In this document: positions 7,159 to 13,819 of the stretch, piece after piece | Layout of the letters: every line of letters starts with the position of its first letter | How positions within the stretch are numbered: the stretch's first letter is position 1 | DNA from: Candidatus Kuenenbacteria bacterium CG08_land_8_20_14_0_20_37_23 | GTDB taxonomy: Bacteria > Patescibacteriota > Patescibacteriia > UBA2196 > GWA2-42-15 | NCBI GenBank assembly: GCA_002778965.1 | Contig: PEXX01000028.1 | Coordinates: forward strand, 1-13,819 | Length of the DNA: 13,819 nt | Direction of reading: 5' to 3' | The notes under the pieces: generated by a model | Database searches by the model: none | The model's input: only the letters and a program-made list of their open reading frames with translations | What the model was told of the DNA's origin: nothing | Position numbers and translations under genes: made by a program

Positions 7159-7554
7159 TTATTTGCCATTATTAGCGCGTTCAGAATGGAAATTTATAAA
7201 AAAAAATTCTATTGCCGTTAAAAGCCCAACCAACAAAAGCGTATTCCACCAAACAAGTAATTTTTGCGACTGAAGAAAAAGCGAACTATTGAGCAATATG
7301 GAAAAGAAAAAACCTTGCCGAAAAGCTGCTTTGACTTGGGCATAGGCGAAGTCTTGTTTTATAAATATATACCTGACCACAAAGCCTATTAAAGAAAAAA
7401 TACCCCAGAGCGTTAAAAACAGAGATGCATAGAAAAGAATAAAACCCAATGTATCTGTATTTTCTGGATTAACAAAAAATATGACTTCAAGCCATGCAAT
7501 TAAACAAAAAAACGTGGCCAAAATCATTGAAATTAAATACTTTCTAAGTGTCAT
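7159..7554 (-). CDS. Small four-helix membrane protein, function unknown
   Basis: I do not recognise a named family. The 131-residue product has four predicted transmembrane helices at about 7-28, 35-63, 80-97 and 99-121. Basic residues at the N-terminus (MTLRK), in the middle loop (RYIFIKQ to AAFR) and at the C-terminus place both ends in the cytoplasm by the positive-inside rule. There is no signal peptide, no conserved catalytic motif and a single Cys (residue 17) in helix 1. The start is ATG with no Shine-Dalgarno site; the predicted leader is only 18 nt. It is the first gene of the probable unit with pheS, pheT and gyrB, with an 11-nt gap to pheS, so its expression is likely tied to theirs. 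Confidence 0.8.
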   Translation of the reverse strand: MTLRKYLISMILATFFCLIAWLEVIFFVNPENTDTLGFILFYASLFLTLWGIFSLIGFVVRYIFIKQDFAYAQVKAAFRQGFFFSILLNSSLFLQSQKLLVWWNTLLLVGLLTAIEFFFINFHSERANNGK

Positions 7555-7575
7555 GGGGGATATCTATTAACTACG

Positions 7576-7643
7576 TTTAGTCTAGCAGTTTTTGGCTGTA
7601 CGCGCAAGTAAAAAAAGTCGTTAAATTATTAGATTAGACTAAA
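7576..7643. repeat. 9-bp inverted repeat flanking the promoter region
   Basis: TTTAGTCTA at 7576-7584 and its exact complement TAGACTAAA at 7635-7643 are separated by 50 bp. One arm covers the predicted -10 box; the other covers the stop codon of the DUF721-like gene. It could be a paired operator or a long-range stem, but a chance match of this length in AT-rich DNA is possible. Confidence 0.25.
7579..7607 (-). promoter_or_regulatory. Predicted promoter of the membrane protein-pheS-pheT-gyrB unit
   Basis: The minus strand reads TTGCGC (-35, 7607-7602), a 17-base spacer, then TAGACT (-10, 7584-7579), with TGC directly before the -10. The likely start is an A near 7572, which leaves an 18-nt leader without a Shine-Dalgarno site. 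No intrinsic terminator is visible after the DUF721-like gene, so read-through from upstream may also contribute. Confidence 0.55.
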
Positions 7644-7935
7644 TCAGAAGCCTTAATCTTTTCACAATTTCACCTTGAAACTTACGATTGACTTTATCAA
7701 TGAGTTCTAATTCATGCAGTTTTATTTCTTGAGAAATGATAGGAGATAAACTAGCGATTGTCAAGACACTATTATTAAGATACATTGCTTGCGCCTTATG
7801 AACGATTTTTTCGCCAAAGACAGCAAACATAATTTTATCAAACTCCTCACACACCAAACTAGCGGTAATTCTTTCAGCCAAAGGCGAATCCCGAAATTTT
7901 TTGTTCAATATGCTATTGATTGGGGTGAAAAACAT
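7639..7935 (-). CDS. DUF721/DciA-like protein
   Basis: The 98-residue product fits the DUF721 pattern: an N-terminal helical part (PINSILNKKF to LVCEEFDKIM), then a compact strand-and-helix core with a YLNNSVLTIAS strand, an SPIISQEIKLHELELIDKVNRKF helix region and a final VKRLRLLI strand. DUF721 includes DciA, a loader or operator of the replicative helicase DnaB in many bacteria that lack DnaC. Whether this short version does that job is inference. The usual Trp near the start of the core is not seen. The start is ATG with no clear Shine-Dalgarno site, 37 nt after the helicase-nuclease gene and probably in its transcript. The pattern match is by eye and of moderate strength. Confidence 0.6.
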   Translation of the reverse strand: MFFTPINSILNKKFRDSPLAERITASLVCEEFDKIMFAVFGEKIVHKAQAMYLNNSVLTIASLSPIISQEIKLHELELIDKVNRKFQGEIVKRLRLLI

Positions 7936-7972
7936 AATGTGATGATCGCAAAACTGAAAATTTCATTTGAAA

Positions 7973-10924
7973 TTATAAAATTCTGTGATCGCAGATATAT
8001 TTAAAATCGCAATATTCGCAGACAAACTTTGACTGTTTAGGCTCAAAGTTGCGAGATTCAATTCCATCAATAATTTCAGAAATTTTTCTTATCTGTTTAG
8101 CAAGTTCTTTTTCAGTTCCCAAAAAAGAAACCTGCTGATTATCATTTAAATAATAAAAAGTAAGCTTTGAGATTTTTTCATCAAAAATTTCTTTGCCCGC
8201 GATTTGATAAATTAAAAGCTGATCCTTTTCCTGGTTTTCCTTGACCGACCCCGTCTTATAATCTATTATTTCCAGTGTTCCATCAGACAACTCATCAATT
8301 CTATCTATAGTACCCTTGATTGAATGTCCGTTTATCTTAAAATTAAACCCTTTTTCTAAAAATTTAATTACCGGCAAATGACTAACTGCTCTAGCATAAA
8401 AAGTTTTCAAAATTTGCTTGCCTTTTTTAAAATATTCATTTTTTTGTTTCTCACTTTCATACCAGTCATCTATCCATGACTTTGCATACATAGTTTGCAA
8501 TTGCTTTAGCGATGGCAATTCATTTTTTGCCCTGTTACTAAATAAATCATTCTGCCGCGCATGCTTACTATCAACTAGGCATTGCATAAATTTTTGCAAA
8601 GTTGAGTGCATGGTTTTGCCAAACGAAAATCTGGCATTGCCAATCGTTGGCACCTTAAAAACATGCGCATACTTATACTGCAGTGGACATGATTCATAAG
8701 CTTTCAACTGTGTGAAAGAAAAATACGCCGGCATTTTGTCTTTTTCTTCTTGGCTTTTCTTCACATCTGCAACTTGATTTGCCTTGATCGCATACGCTTG
8801 CTTTGTATTACCCTGCGGTTGCGTTTTATCAAAACCGATTTCTGAAAGAAAACGGGACATTTTTTTCTTCCTGGCTCCGCCGTAATCAAGAGAGGAGGTT
8901 AAAAAAAGAGTTTGCTTGGCGCGAGTCATCGCCACATAAAAAAGCCTTCTTTCTTCTTGCAAATGTACATCGCCTGTTGGGACAATTTCTTTAATCAAAG
9001 CGTCTGGTATGGAAATCGGTTCATGTCTTTCAGTTGTTGGAAAACGCTTATCAACTAAATTGACTATGAAAACATGTCTAAATTCAAGACCTTTCGCGCT
9101 ATGGATTGTCATTATCTTTACTGCTTCCGGACCATCGTCAGAATCAATCTCAAGGGCGCCAGTATCACCTGCTTCCATTTCCATTTCAATTTGTTGCAAA
9201 AAATTTTTGACAGATTTGTCAGTAAAATTTTTTTCAAATTCTTGAATTATTTTGTAGAAACTATTGATATATTTCAAGCTGTCGCGCGATTGTTTATTGT
9301 CATTTTTCGTTAAATATTTTTCCCAGCCGGAATTAATCATAAAATTTAGCAACACTTGGCTCGCGTTTTTTTCTTTTGCCAAAGAAGTTCCGGCGTCAAT
9401 TAATTTTAAAATTTTACTGATTTGTGCATAACTGGCGGCATCAAATTTTAGTTCAAAAGGAGATTTTTTCAGCGCTGAATATAGAGAGCAGGCTTTCTTG
9501 CGCGCCAAATAATTTAATCCGGAAATTGTATTGTTGTCAAGATTGAAAATCGGCCAATTCAAAATACGGAAAACAGCGCGCGATTCATGATAATCGTCAA
9601 TGGCTTTCAAAAATGCAATAATGTCCATAATGATCGGCTTACTGTATAGTCCTCTTGCTGAAAGATACATATATGGAACTGATGCATTTTCAAAACCCGC
9701 CATAAAACCATCAGCCATTGCATTGGTGCGGATCAAAACGGCAAAATCATTCCAAACGGATTGACTATCATTGTTCTTAATATCTATTATTTTATTAATA
9801 ACAGCTTCAATCTCATCTGTTTCGCTTTTAAGATGCAGATGATGAATTTCGCCTTTTTCTTTCAAATTTGATTTTAGATTTTTAGAAAGTTTACCAGACT
9901 TGTCTTGCGCCTCAAGGCGCTCCGGATTGTTCAATTGAATAAAACCATACGTTAGATCAAGAATATTTTGTGCAGTGCGATAGTTCTCAATCAAAGAAAT
10001 TTGCTCGCATTCAGGATAGTCTTTTTTAAATTGCAAAGCATTATTGTATGATGCTCCGCGCCACATATATATTGATTGGTCATCATCTAACACAACAGTA
10101 ATATTGGCCATAGTGCCTGCCAAAAGCTTGATCAACTGATATTGCGCATAATTCGTATCCTGAAACTCATCAACTAAAATATACTTAAACTTATTCTGAT
10201 AATGCTTTAAAATATTTAGTCTTTCTCTAAAAAGTTTCAAAGCATAGTTTATAAGATCGCCAAAATCCAATGAATCATTGTCCAACAGAAGCTGTTGATA
10301 TGTATGAAAAGCTTTGGCGATTTCTTCAAGGCGTTTGATCTCCAAAATGTCCTTATTGCTATTTTTCGCGTTTCCTCCGGATGATTCCATTGAATCAAGG
10401 CCGGCTTTTAGATCTCCAGTATAATGGATGTAATCAGAAGGAGAAATATTTTCATCTTTACAGCGGGAAAAATGATTCAGAAGAGCATGAATGAATTTTG
10501 TCGGGTTGCCGATCGGCTGATAATAATCTAGGTCAAACTTACCCATATTCTGCCGGATGAGCATCCACTGCTGTGTTGTATTTAATATTTTAAATTCATA
10601 CGGTAAACCAATATCAATGGCGTTCAGTTTCAAAACACGCTCGGCAAACGCGTGAAAAGTCATTATCCATAAATCCAGATATCCGATTGGCAAGATACGG
10701 TCAACCCTTTCCTCCATTTCCCCAGCCGCTTTATCAGTAAATGTTAATGCAAGAATTTCATCCGGCCGTGCCAAGCTATTTTCAATCAACCAGACTATTC
10801 TTTGCGTAATAACTGTTGTTTTCCCAGTACCGGCTCCGGCCACGATTAAAAGAGGACCAGTTTTATGCGTAACTGCCTTTTTCTGCTGCATATTCAAATG
10901 AGAAAATATATCGTTTTCAGACAT
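7973..10924 (-). CDS. UvrD/PcrA-type helicase fused to a PD-(D/E)XK Fe-S nuclease
   Basis: A 983-residue superfamily 1A DNA helicase joined to a RecB/AddB/Cas4-type nuclease. Helicase motifs: Walker A GAGTGKTT (about 30-37), motif Ia ALTFTDKAAGEM, motif II DEFQDT (252-257), motif III DDDQSIYMWRGA, motif IV ENYRT, motif V TIHSAKGLEF (about 606-615) and motif VI YVAMTRAK. Nuclease domain (from about 732): Cys746, His773, Asp874 in GTIDRID, Asp888 and Lys890 in IIDYKTG, the QLLIY motif (902-906), and Cys969, Cys972 and Cys978. Together with Cys746 these match the four-Cys Fe-S cluster of AddB and Cas4. It probably resects or unwinds DNA ends in repair. The ATG at 10924 is preferred over an in-frame GTG at 10942, because the GTG falls inside the predicted promoter. 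Confidence 0.93.
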   Translation of the reverse strand: MSENDIFSHLNMQQKKAVTHKTGPLLIVAGAGTGKTTVITQRIVWLIENSLARPDEILALTFTDKAAGEMEERVDRILPIGYLDLWIMTFHAFAERVLKLNAIDIGLPYEFKILNTTQQWMLIRQNMGKFDLDYYQPIGNPTKFIHALLNHFSRCKDENISPSDYIHYTGDLKAGLDSMESSGGNAKNSNKDILEIKRLEEIAKAFHTYQQLLLDNDSLDFGDLINYALKLFRERLNILKHYQNKFKYILVDEFQDTNYAQYQLIKLLAGTMANITVVLDDDQSIYMWRGASYNNALQFKKDYPECEQISLIENYRTAQNILDLTYGFIQLNNPERLEAQDKSGKLSKNLKSNLKEKGEIHHLHLKSETDEIEAVINKIIDIKNNDSQSVWNDFAVLIRTNAMADGFMAGFENASVPYMYLSARGLYSKPIIMDIIAFLKAIDDYHESRAVFRILNWPIFNLDNNTISGLNYLARKKACSLYSALKKSPFELKFDAASYAQISKILKLIDAGTSLAKEKNASQVLLNFMINSGWEKYLTKNDNKQSRDSLKYINSFYKIIQEFEKNFTDKSVKNFLQQIEMEMEAGDTGALEIDSDDGPEAVKIMTIHSAKGLEFRHVFIVNLVDKRFPTTERHEPISIPDALIKEIVPTGDVHLQEERRLFYVAMTRAKQTLFLTSSLDYGGARKKKMSRFLSEIGFDKTQPQGNTKQAYAIKANQVADVKKSQEEKDKMPAYFSFTQLKAYESCPLQYKYAHVFKVPTIGNARFSFGKTMHSTLQKFMQCLVDSKHARQNDLFSNRAKNELPSLKQLQTMYAKSWIDDWYESEKQKNEYFKKGKQILKTFYARAVSHLPVIKFLEKGFNFKINGHSIKGTIDRIDELSDGTLEIIDYKTGSVKENQEKDQLLIYQIAGKEIFDEKISKLTFYYLNDNQQVSFLGTEKELAKQIRKISEIIDGIESRNFEPKQSKFVCEYCDFKYICDHRIL

Positions 10925-10932
10925 ATAATTTA

Positions 10933-10960
10933 ATTTTACCACTTAAAAAAAATTTTACAA
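10933..10960 (-). promoter_or_regulatory. Predicted promoter of the helicase-nuclease gene
   Basis: The minus strand reads TTGTAA (-35, 10960-10955), a 16-base spacer, then TAAAAT (-10, 10938-10933), with TGG directly before the -10. The expected start is an A near 10926, two bases before the ATG at 10924. The message would thus be essentially leaderless, which fits the lack of any Shine-Dalgarno site. Confidence 0.5.
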
Positions 10961-11151
10961 AAAAATCATATCTTATATACAATTAAAATGTGCCATAAAT
11001 ATTGTAAATAGTATAACAATTAAGATTAAAAATATGCGAAGGTAAATCCATTCAAACCCAAATACAGTCATTCATGTTGGTAAAAACTCAAAAATGAAGT
11101 CGAGCCAATACAAACTGATAGCTCTGTAGCAATGATGCCCAGACGCAACAC
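10961..11151. other. Intergenic spacer without a recognisable gene
   Basis: This is the gene-free part of the gap between the helicase-nuclease gene and the surface-protein gene. It is AT-rich on the helicase side and more mixed near 11040-11150. Both strands carry only very short open frames (under 30 codons) without good starts. No tRNA, CRISPR or long repeat is seen. A weak alternative -10 (TATGAT, 10972-10967) lacks a convincing -35. Confidence 0.6.
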
Positions 11152-11182
11152 AAAACCCCGCTGAAAAAATCAGCGGGGTTTT
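11152..11182 (-). terminator. Strong intrinsic terminator of the surface-protein gene
   Basis: Positions 11152-11164 and 11170-11182 form a perfect 13-bp stem (AAAACCCCGCTGA and its complement) with a five-base loop and a five-pair G-C block. On the minus strand it begins 28 nt after the surface-protein stop codon. The stem ends in TTTT followed by GTGTTG, giving the T-tract. The A/T ends of the stem are symmetrical, so it could also stop plus-strand transcripts, but no plus-strand gene is seen. Confidence 0.85.
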
Positions 11183-11209
11183 CAAATCTGCTTTACTTCC
11201 GAATATTAT

Positions 11210-13819
11210 TTACCTGATAACTTCCTGACATTCACAAAGTCTTAGAACCATCTCTAGGGCAACGATTAATATAGTCGCTAACAAAGGAACAGTCCACCAC
11301 AGATTACGTTTCTGCGGGGACATCTTTACTACAACTACATAATAAAAACCCAAGCTAAGAACGTAGAACAGAATGATTAAAAACCACGCCCACCATGGCC
11401 AATGCGCGCAAACAAAGTAGGTCGCTAATACTGACAGAGTGATAAGAATCGGCAAAAATGGGACGTGTTTCTTTTCCGCGTTCTTCAAAAGCATTTGATA
11501 AAACACTAAACTCAAGTAATAAACTGCCAATACAATAAGCAGAATTAACAAAGGATTGAACTTGCAGACAAACATCAAAATCAGGAATATGATTGTCAAA
11601 ATCAAGAAAACCGGCAAAACCCAATTGAAGTTACCTTTGAGAATATGATATTCTCCAGCTCGCGCTTCATTTTCTGCACCCAAATCTTCGTTTCTAGTTT
11701 CCCCTTCAATAATATCTTCTTTGCTGGCATAATACCAAAAAACGAAAAGGCCAAGCAAATGAAGCAAAACGACCAGAAGCCAAATATACCACGCGCATCC
11801 AGCGCAAACATTATCTATGGCGCAAGTTTCGCAGACTACGCCTTTTTCAACCACTGGAGGAATAACAGTCGCTGCTGGAGCAACAATAACCTCAAGGGGC
11901 TTGGCCGGCGTTACTGGCTCTTTCGTCGGAGGTGTTGGAGGAATTGGTGGCGTTGGAGGAATTGGTGGCGTTGGAGGTAAAAGAATATCAAAAATATCTT
12001 CAGTTCCGTCTGTGTTCTTGTCTGCTTGATCACTCTCATATCCAATGACGGTTTTTACATTATCACCTTGAGCTAATGCTTCAATAACAATATTGACTGT
12101 GAATTTATTATCAACTCCCAATGCCGCAATTGGCCAACTTATTCTTGCTGATGAAGAATCATGCGTATAGCCAGAAGTATTGGCTGAAATAAATTTCACA
12201 TAATCTTCCGGTAAATCAATAATCAAGGTGCCATTGGTCAAAATAATATTGCCAATATTGGTGACAGTTATTATTTCAGTGTATTGATTGCCAATATTTT
12301 TTAAGAGTGGATATTGATAAGTGATGGAAGCGCGTGGGTTTGGCGTAAATCCACCACCACCGCCACCGCCTCCTCCACCGCCACTTTTGCGGATGGTAGT
12401 TGAGGCCGCGTCGTCATCACTTAAACTGCCGCTCTCAATATGCGCATTATTAACAACCTGATCACCATCACTCATGCCGGTTGAAGCATGCAAAACAACT
12501 TCAAACCCACCATGATTATCGGCACTATTGGTAGCGTCAATATCACCCAGGTGCCAAGTTAATACACCGCCATTTTCAGTATAACCACTGGTGGCTGATA
12601 CAAAACTTACATTACCCGGTAGTGTATCAGTTACTATTACATCAGTCGCTGTCATATTGCCAGTTACCGACCAATTAATAGTATAGGTAAAATCGTGGCC
12701 GGCATTTACTTCGCTGGGGCCAGATTTATTAACCGATAAGTTGTAATAATCTTCACCGGGAATCACTATAGTAGTATTTGCAGAAGCCGTATCAGATACT
12801 ACACCGCTTACGATCTCTACATTGTTTTCTAAAATAGTTCCTTCGGCTAATCCGCTATCCGAGGCAACAAATAGATTGATTGAACCATTATTACCAGCAT
12901 CTTGGTTACCCAAATTCCAAGTTACACTATGTGTTCCTGAATCATATGTACCTGTTCCACTATCATGCGAGTAAGTAACGCCTGCCGGTAAAGTATCGGT
13001 AACCACAACATTTGGTGCGGTTGATCCGCCATCTGAAGCCCAATTTATGGTGTAGAGAATTTCGTCTCCGGCCTGAACTTCAAGAGTGGCCTCTTTTGTA
13101 ACAGAAACATTATATATTAAATGCGGGTCAACAACTTCCTCTGATGATTCACTATGATCTCCTGAGGTAATAACAGCTGTATTAAACACTTCGTTGCCAA
13201 CCTCAGGTACTCTCGTAATAGTAACCACAAGAGTCAAAGTGCCAGCATCATCCGGAGTAACATCGCCAAGAGTCCAGGTAACAGTGCGCGAGACAGTGTC
13301 ATACACGCCACTGTTGTCGGCTGAGACAAATGTGGTTTCAACTGGAATTTCATCGGTGACTACCACGTTTTCGGCAAGAGTGTTGCCGGTGACTGTCCAG
13401 TCGATGGTGTAAGTAATATCTTCACCCACAAAATAATCAAATTTATCGGCTGACTTTAAGATACCTAAATCAAAATAAGAAGTTTCTGTAATTACTGTTG
13501 TTACTTCAGACTGGCTTTCTTTATCTCCGCTAATAATATCTACATTATTAACCAATTCAGTTCCTGCTTCCAAGGTTGGTTGTGATTGAGCAGTAACGGT
13601 AATTACACCGCTAGTGCCTGGATTTACATTACCCAGTTGCCACACATAAGTGTAAACAGTAAATTCATTACCAATGACCGTCATTACATTATCATACGCA
13701 GGGACAGACGAGGTAATTTCCAAACCTTCCGGTAAATAATCAAAAATCTGTACATTTGGCGCCGTGACATTTCCGGTAACTTCCCATGAAATGGTGTAGG
13801 TAATTTCATCTCCTGCGTT
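11210..13819 (-). CDS. DUF11-repeat surface protein with six-helix membrane anchor (5' part outside window)
   Basis: The reading frame is open through the right edge, so the signal peptide and true start are not in the window; a TTG at 13723 is mid-domain. The visible 869 residues hold four DUF11-type beta-sandwich repeats, each starting with a GDEITYT-like strand (residues 3, 132, 251 and 374) and carrying TVTGN, VTDTLP and VTWxLG signatures. Then come 11 glycines (480-490), a fifth diverged domain (about 495-595), a TPPIPP stalk (615-631), a CxxC-x5-CxxC motif (663-675) and six predicted transmembrane helices (about 677-699, 733-752, 754-777, 786-806, 809-831 and 840-861). Charged loops put the repeats outside. 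DUF11 proteins are often surface adhesins or stalks; a role in contact is inferred. No LPXTG-type sorting signal is seen. A terminator follows. Confidence 0.88.
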   Translation of the reverse strand, partial: NAGDEITYTISWEVTGNVTAPNVQIFDYLPEGLEITSSVPAYDNVMTVIGNEFTVYTYVWQLGNVNPGTSGVITVTAQSQPTLEAGTELVNNVDIISGDKESQSEVTTVITETSYFDLGILKSADKFDYFVGEDITYTIDWTVTGNTLAENVVVTDEIPVETTFVSADNSGVYDTVSRTVTWTLGDVTPDDAGTLTLVVTITRVPEVGNEVFNTAVITSGDHSESSEEVVDPHLIYNVSVTKEATLEVQAGDEILYTINWASDGGSTAPNVVVTDTLPAGVTYSHDSGTGTYDSGTHSVTWNLGNQDAGNNGSINLFVASDSGLAEGTILENNVEIVSGVVSDTASANTTIVIPGEDYYNLSVNKSGPSEVNAGHDFTYTINWSVTGNMTATDVIVTDTLPGNVSFVSATSGYTENGGVLTWHLGDIDATNSADNHGGFEVVLHASTGMSDGDQVVNNAHIESGSLSDDDAASTTIRKSGGGGGGGGGGGFTPNPRASITYQYPLLKNIGNQYTEIITVTNIGNIILTNGTLIIDLPEDYVKFISANTSGYTHDSSSARISWPIAALGVDNKFTVNIVIEALAQGDNVKTVIGYESDQADKNTDGTEDIFDILLPPTPPIPPTPPIPPTPPTKEPVTPAKPLEVIVAPAATVIPPVVEKGVVCETCAIDNVCAGCAWYIWLLVVLLHLLGLFVFWYYASKEDIIEGETRNEDLGAENEARAGEYHILKGNFNWVLPVFLILTIIFLILMFVCKFNPLLILLIVLAVYYLSLVFYQMLLKNAEKKHVPFLPILITLSVLATYFVCAHWPWWAWFLIILFYVLSLGFYYVVVVKMSPQKRNLWWTVPLLATILIVALEMVLRLCECQEVIR
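11928..11981 (-). repeat. Coding tandem repeat for the Pro-rich stalk
   Basis: An 18-bp unit (GGTGGCGTTGGAGGAATT on the plus strand) is repeated about three times and encodes TPPIPP units on the minus strand. Such stalks extend a domain away from the membrane. Copy number may vary between strains because the units are nearly identical. Confidence 0.8.

Noticed and set aside
7940..7990. Repeated GTGATCGCA-like words near the helicase stop codon
   Set aside because: The two copies are short, partly inside coding sequence and not exactly alike; chance is likely.
10925..10942. GTG at 10942 as the helicase-nuclease start
   Set aside because: It lies within the predicted -10 region, has no Shine-Dalgarno site and adds six residues not typical of the family.
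11030..11150. Short plus-strand frame ending in KMKSSQYKLIAL as a gene remnant
   Set aside because: Under 30 codons, no ribosome site, and no similarity that I can recognise.
11928..11981. Short direct repeats that might suggest a CRISPR array
   Set aside because: The 18-bp units are contiguous, lack unique spacers and encode a Pro-rich stalk in frame.
11645..12029. Plus-strand open frames with Trp/Arg-rich or Gly-rich repeats
   Set aside because: They are the complement of the TPPIPP coding repeat in the surface-protein gene and have no independent support.
11210..13723. TTG at 13723 as the start of the surface-protein gene
   Set aside because: The frame stays open to the right edge and encodes the missing front of a DUF11 repeat (NAGDEITYTI to FDYLPEG), so the gene continues beyond the window.

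Overview
All recognisable genes in this AT-rich window lie on the minus strand, so transcription runs from the right edge to the left. The set is core informational machinery (L11, NusG, SecE, GyrB, PheS, PheT), a UvrD-type helicase-nuclease, a small DUF721/DciA-like protein, and a large repeat-built surface protein. Several traits suggest a small-genome bacterium of the Patescibacteria (Candidate Phyla Radiation). These are a minimal 59-residue SecE, a single fused helicase/Fe-S nuclease in place of a visible AddAB or RecBCD, few Shine-Dalgarno sites, a DUF11 surface protein, and the style of the PheS sequence. This placement is inference from gene content and sequence style, not from a tree.

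Read in the direction of transcription, the layout is as follows. (1) 13819-11210 is a surface protein open at the right edge: four DUF11-type repeats, a poly-glycine linker, a fifth diverged domain, a Pro-rich stalk, a double CxxC motif and six predicted membrane helices. A strong terminator (11182-11152) ends the unit. (2) A 285-bp spacer holds this terminator and a likely promoter that would give an almost leaderless message for the next unit. (3) 10924-7639 holds the helicase-nuclease and the DUF721-like gene, 37 nt apart. (4) A second likely promoter (7607-7579) starts a unit made of a four-helix membrane protein, pheS, pheT and gyrB, with spacers of 11, 71 and 52 nt. (5) A third promoter (1395-1367) lies between gyrB and secE and starts secE-nusG-rplK. 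The window ends in two perfect hairpins just after rplK, where rplA would be expected in many bacteria.

The genes serve protein export (SecE), transcription elongation (NusG), ribosome assembly and GTPase function (L11), DNA supercoiling (GyrB), tRNA-Phe charging (PheST), DNA repair (helicase-nuclease), and possibly replication initiation (DUF721) and cell-surface contact (DUF11 protein).

The points most worth a second look are these. All eight cysteines of the visible surface protein fall at the predicted outer membrane face. PheS carries an unusual amino-acid pocket, with Tyr at the position of E. coli Ala294, and PheT has a matching small change in its editing site. Three AT-rich peptide insertions of similar style sit in-frame in family loop positions of PheS and PheT. 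The three predicted promoters all have an extended -10 element.
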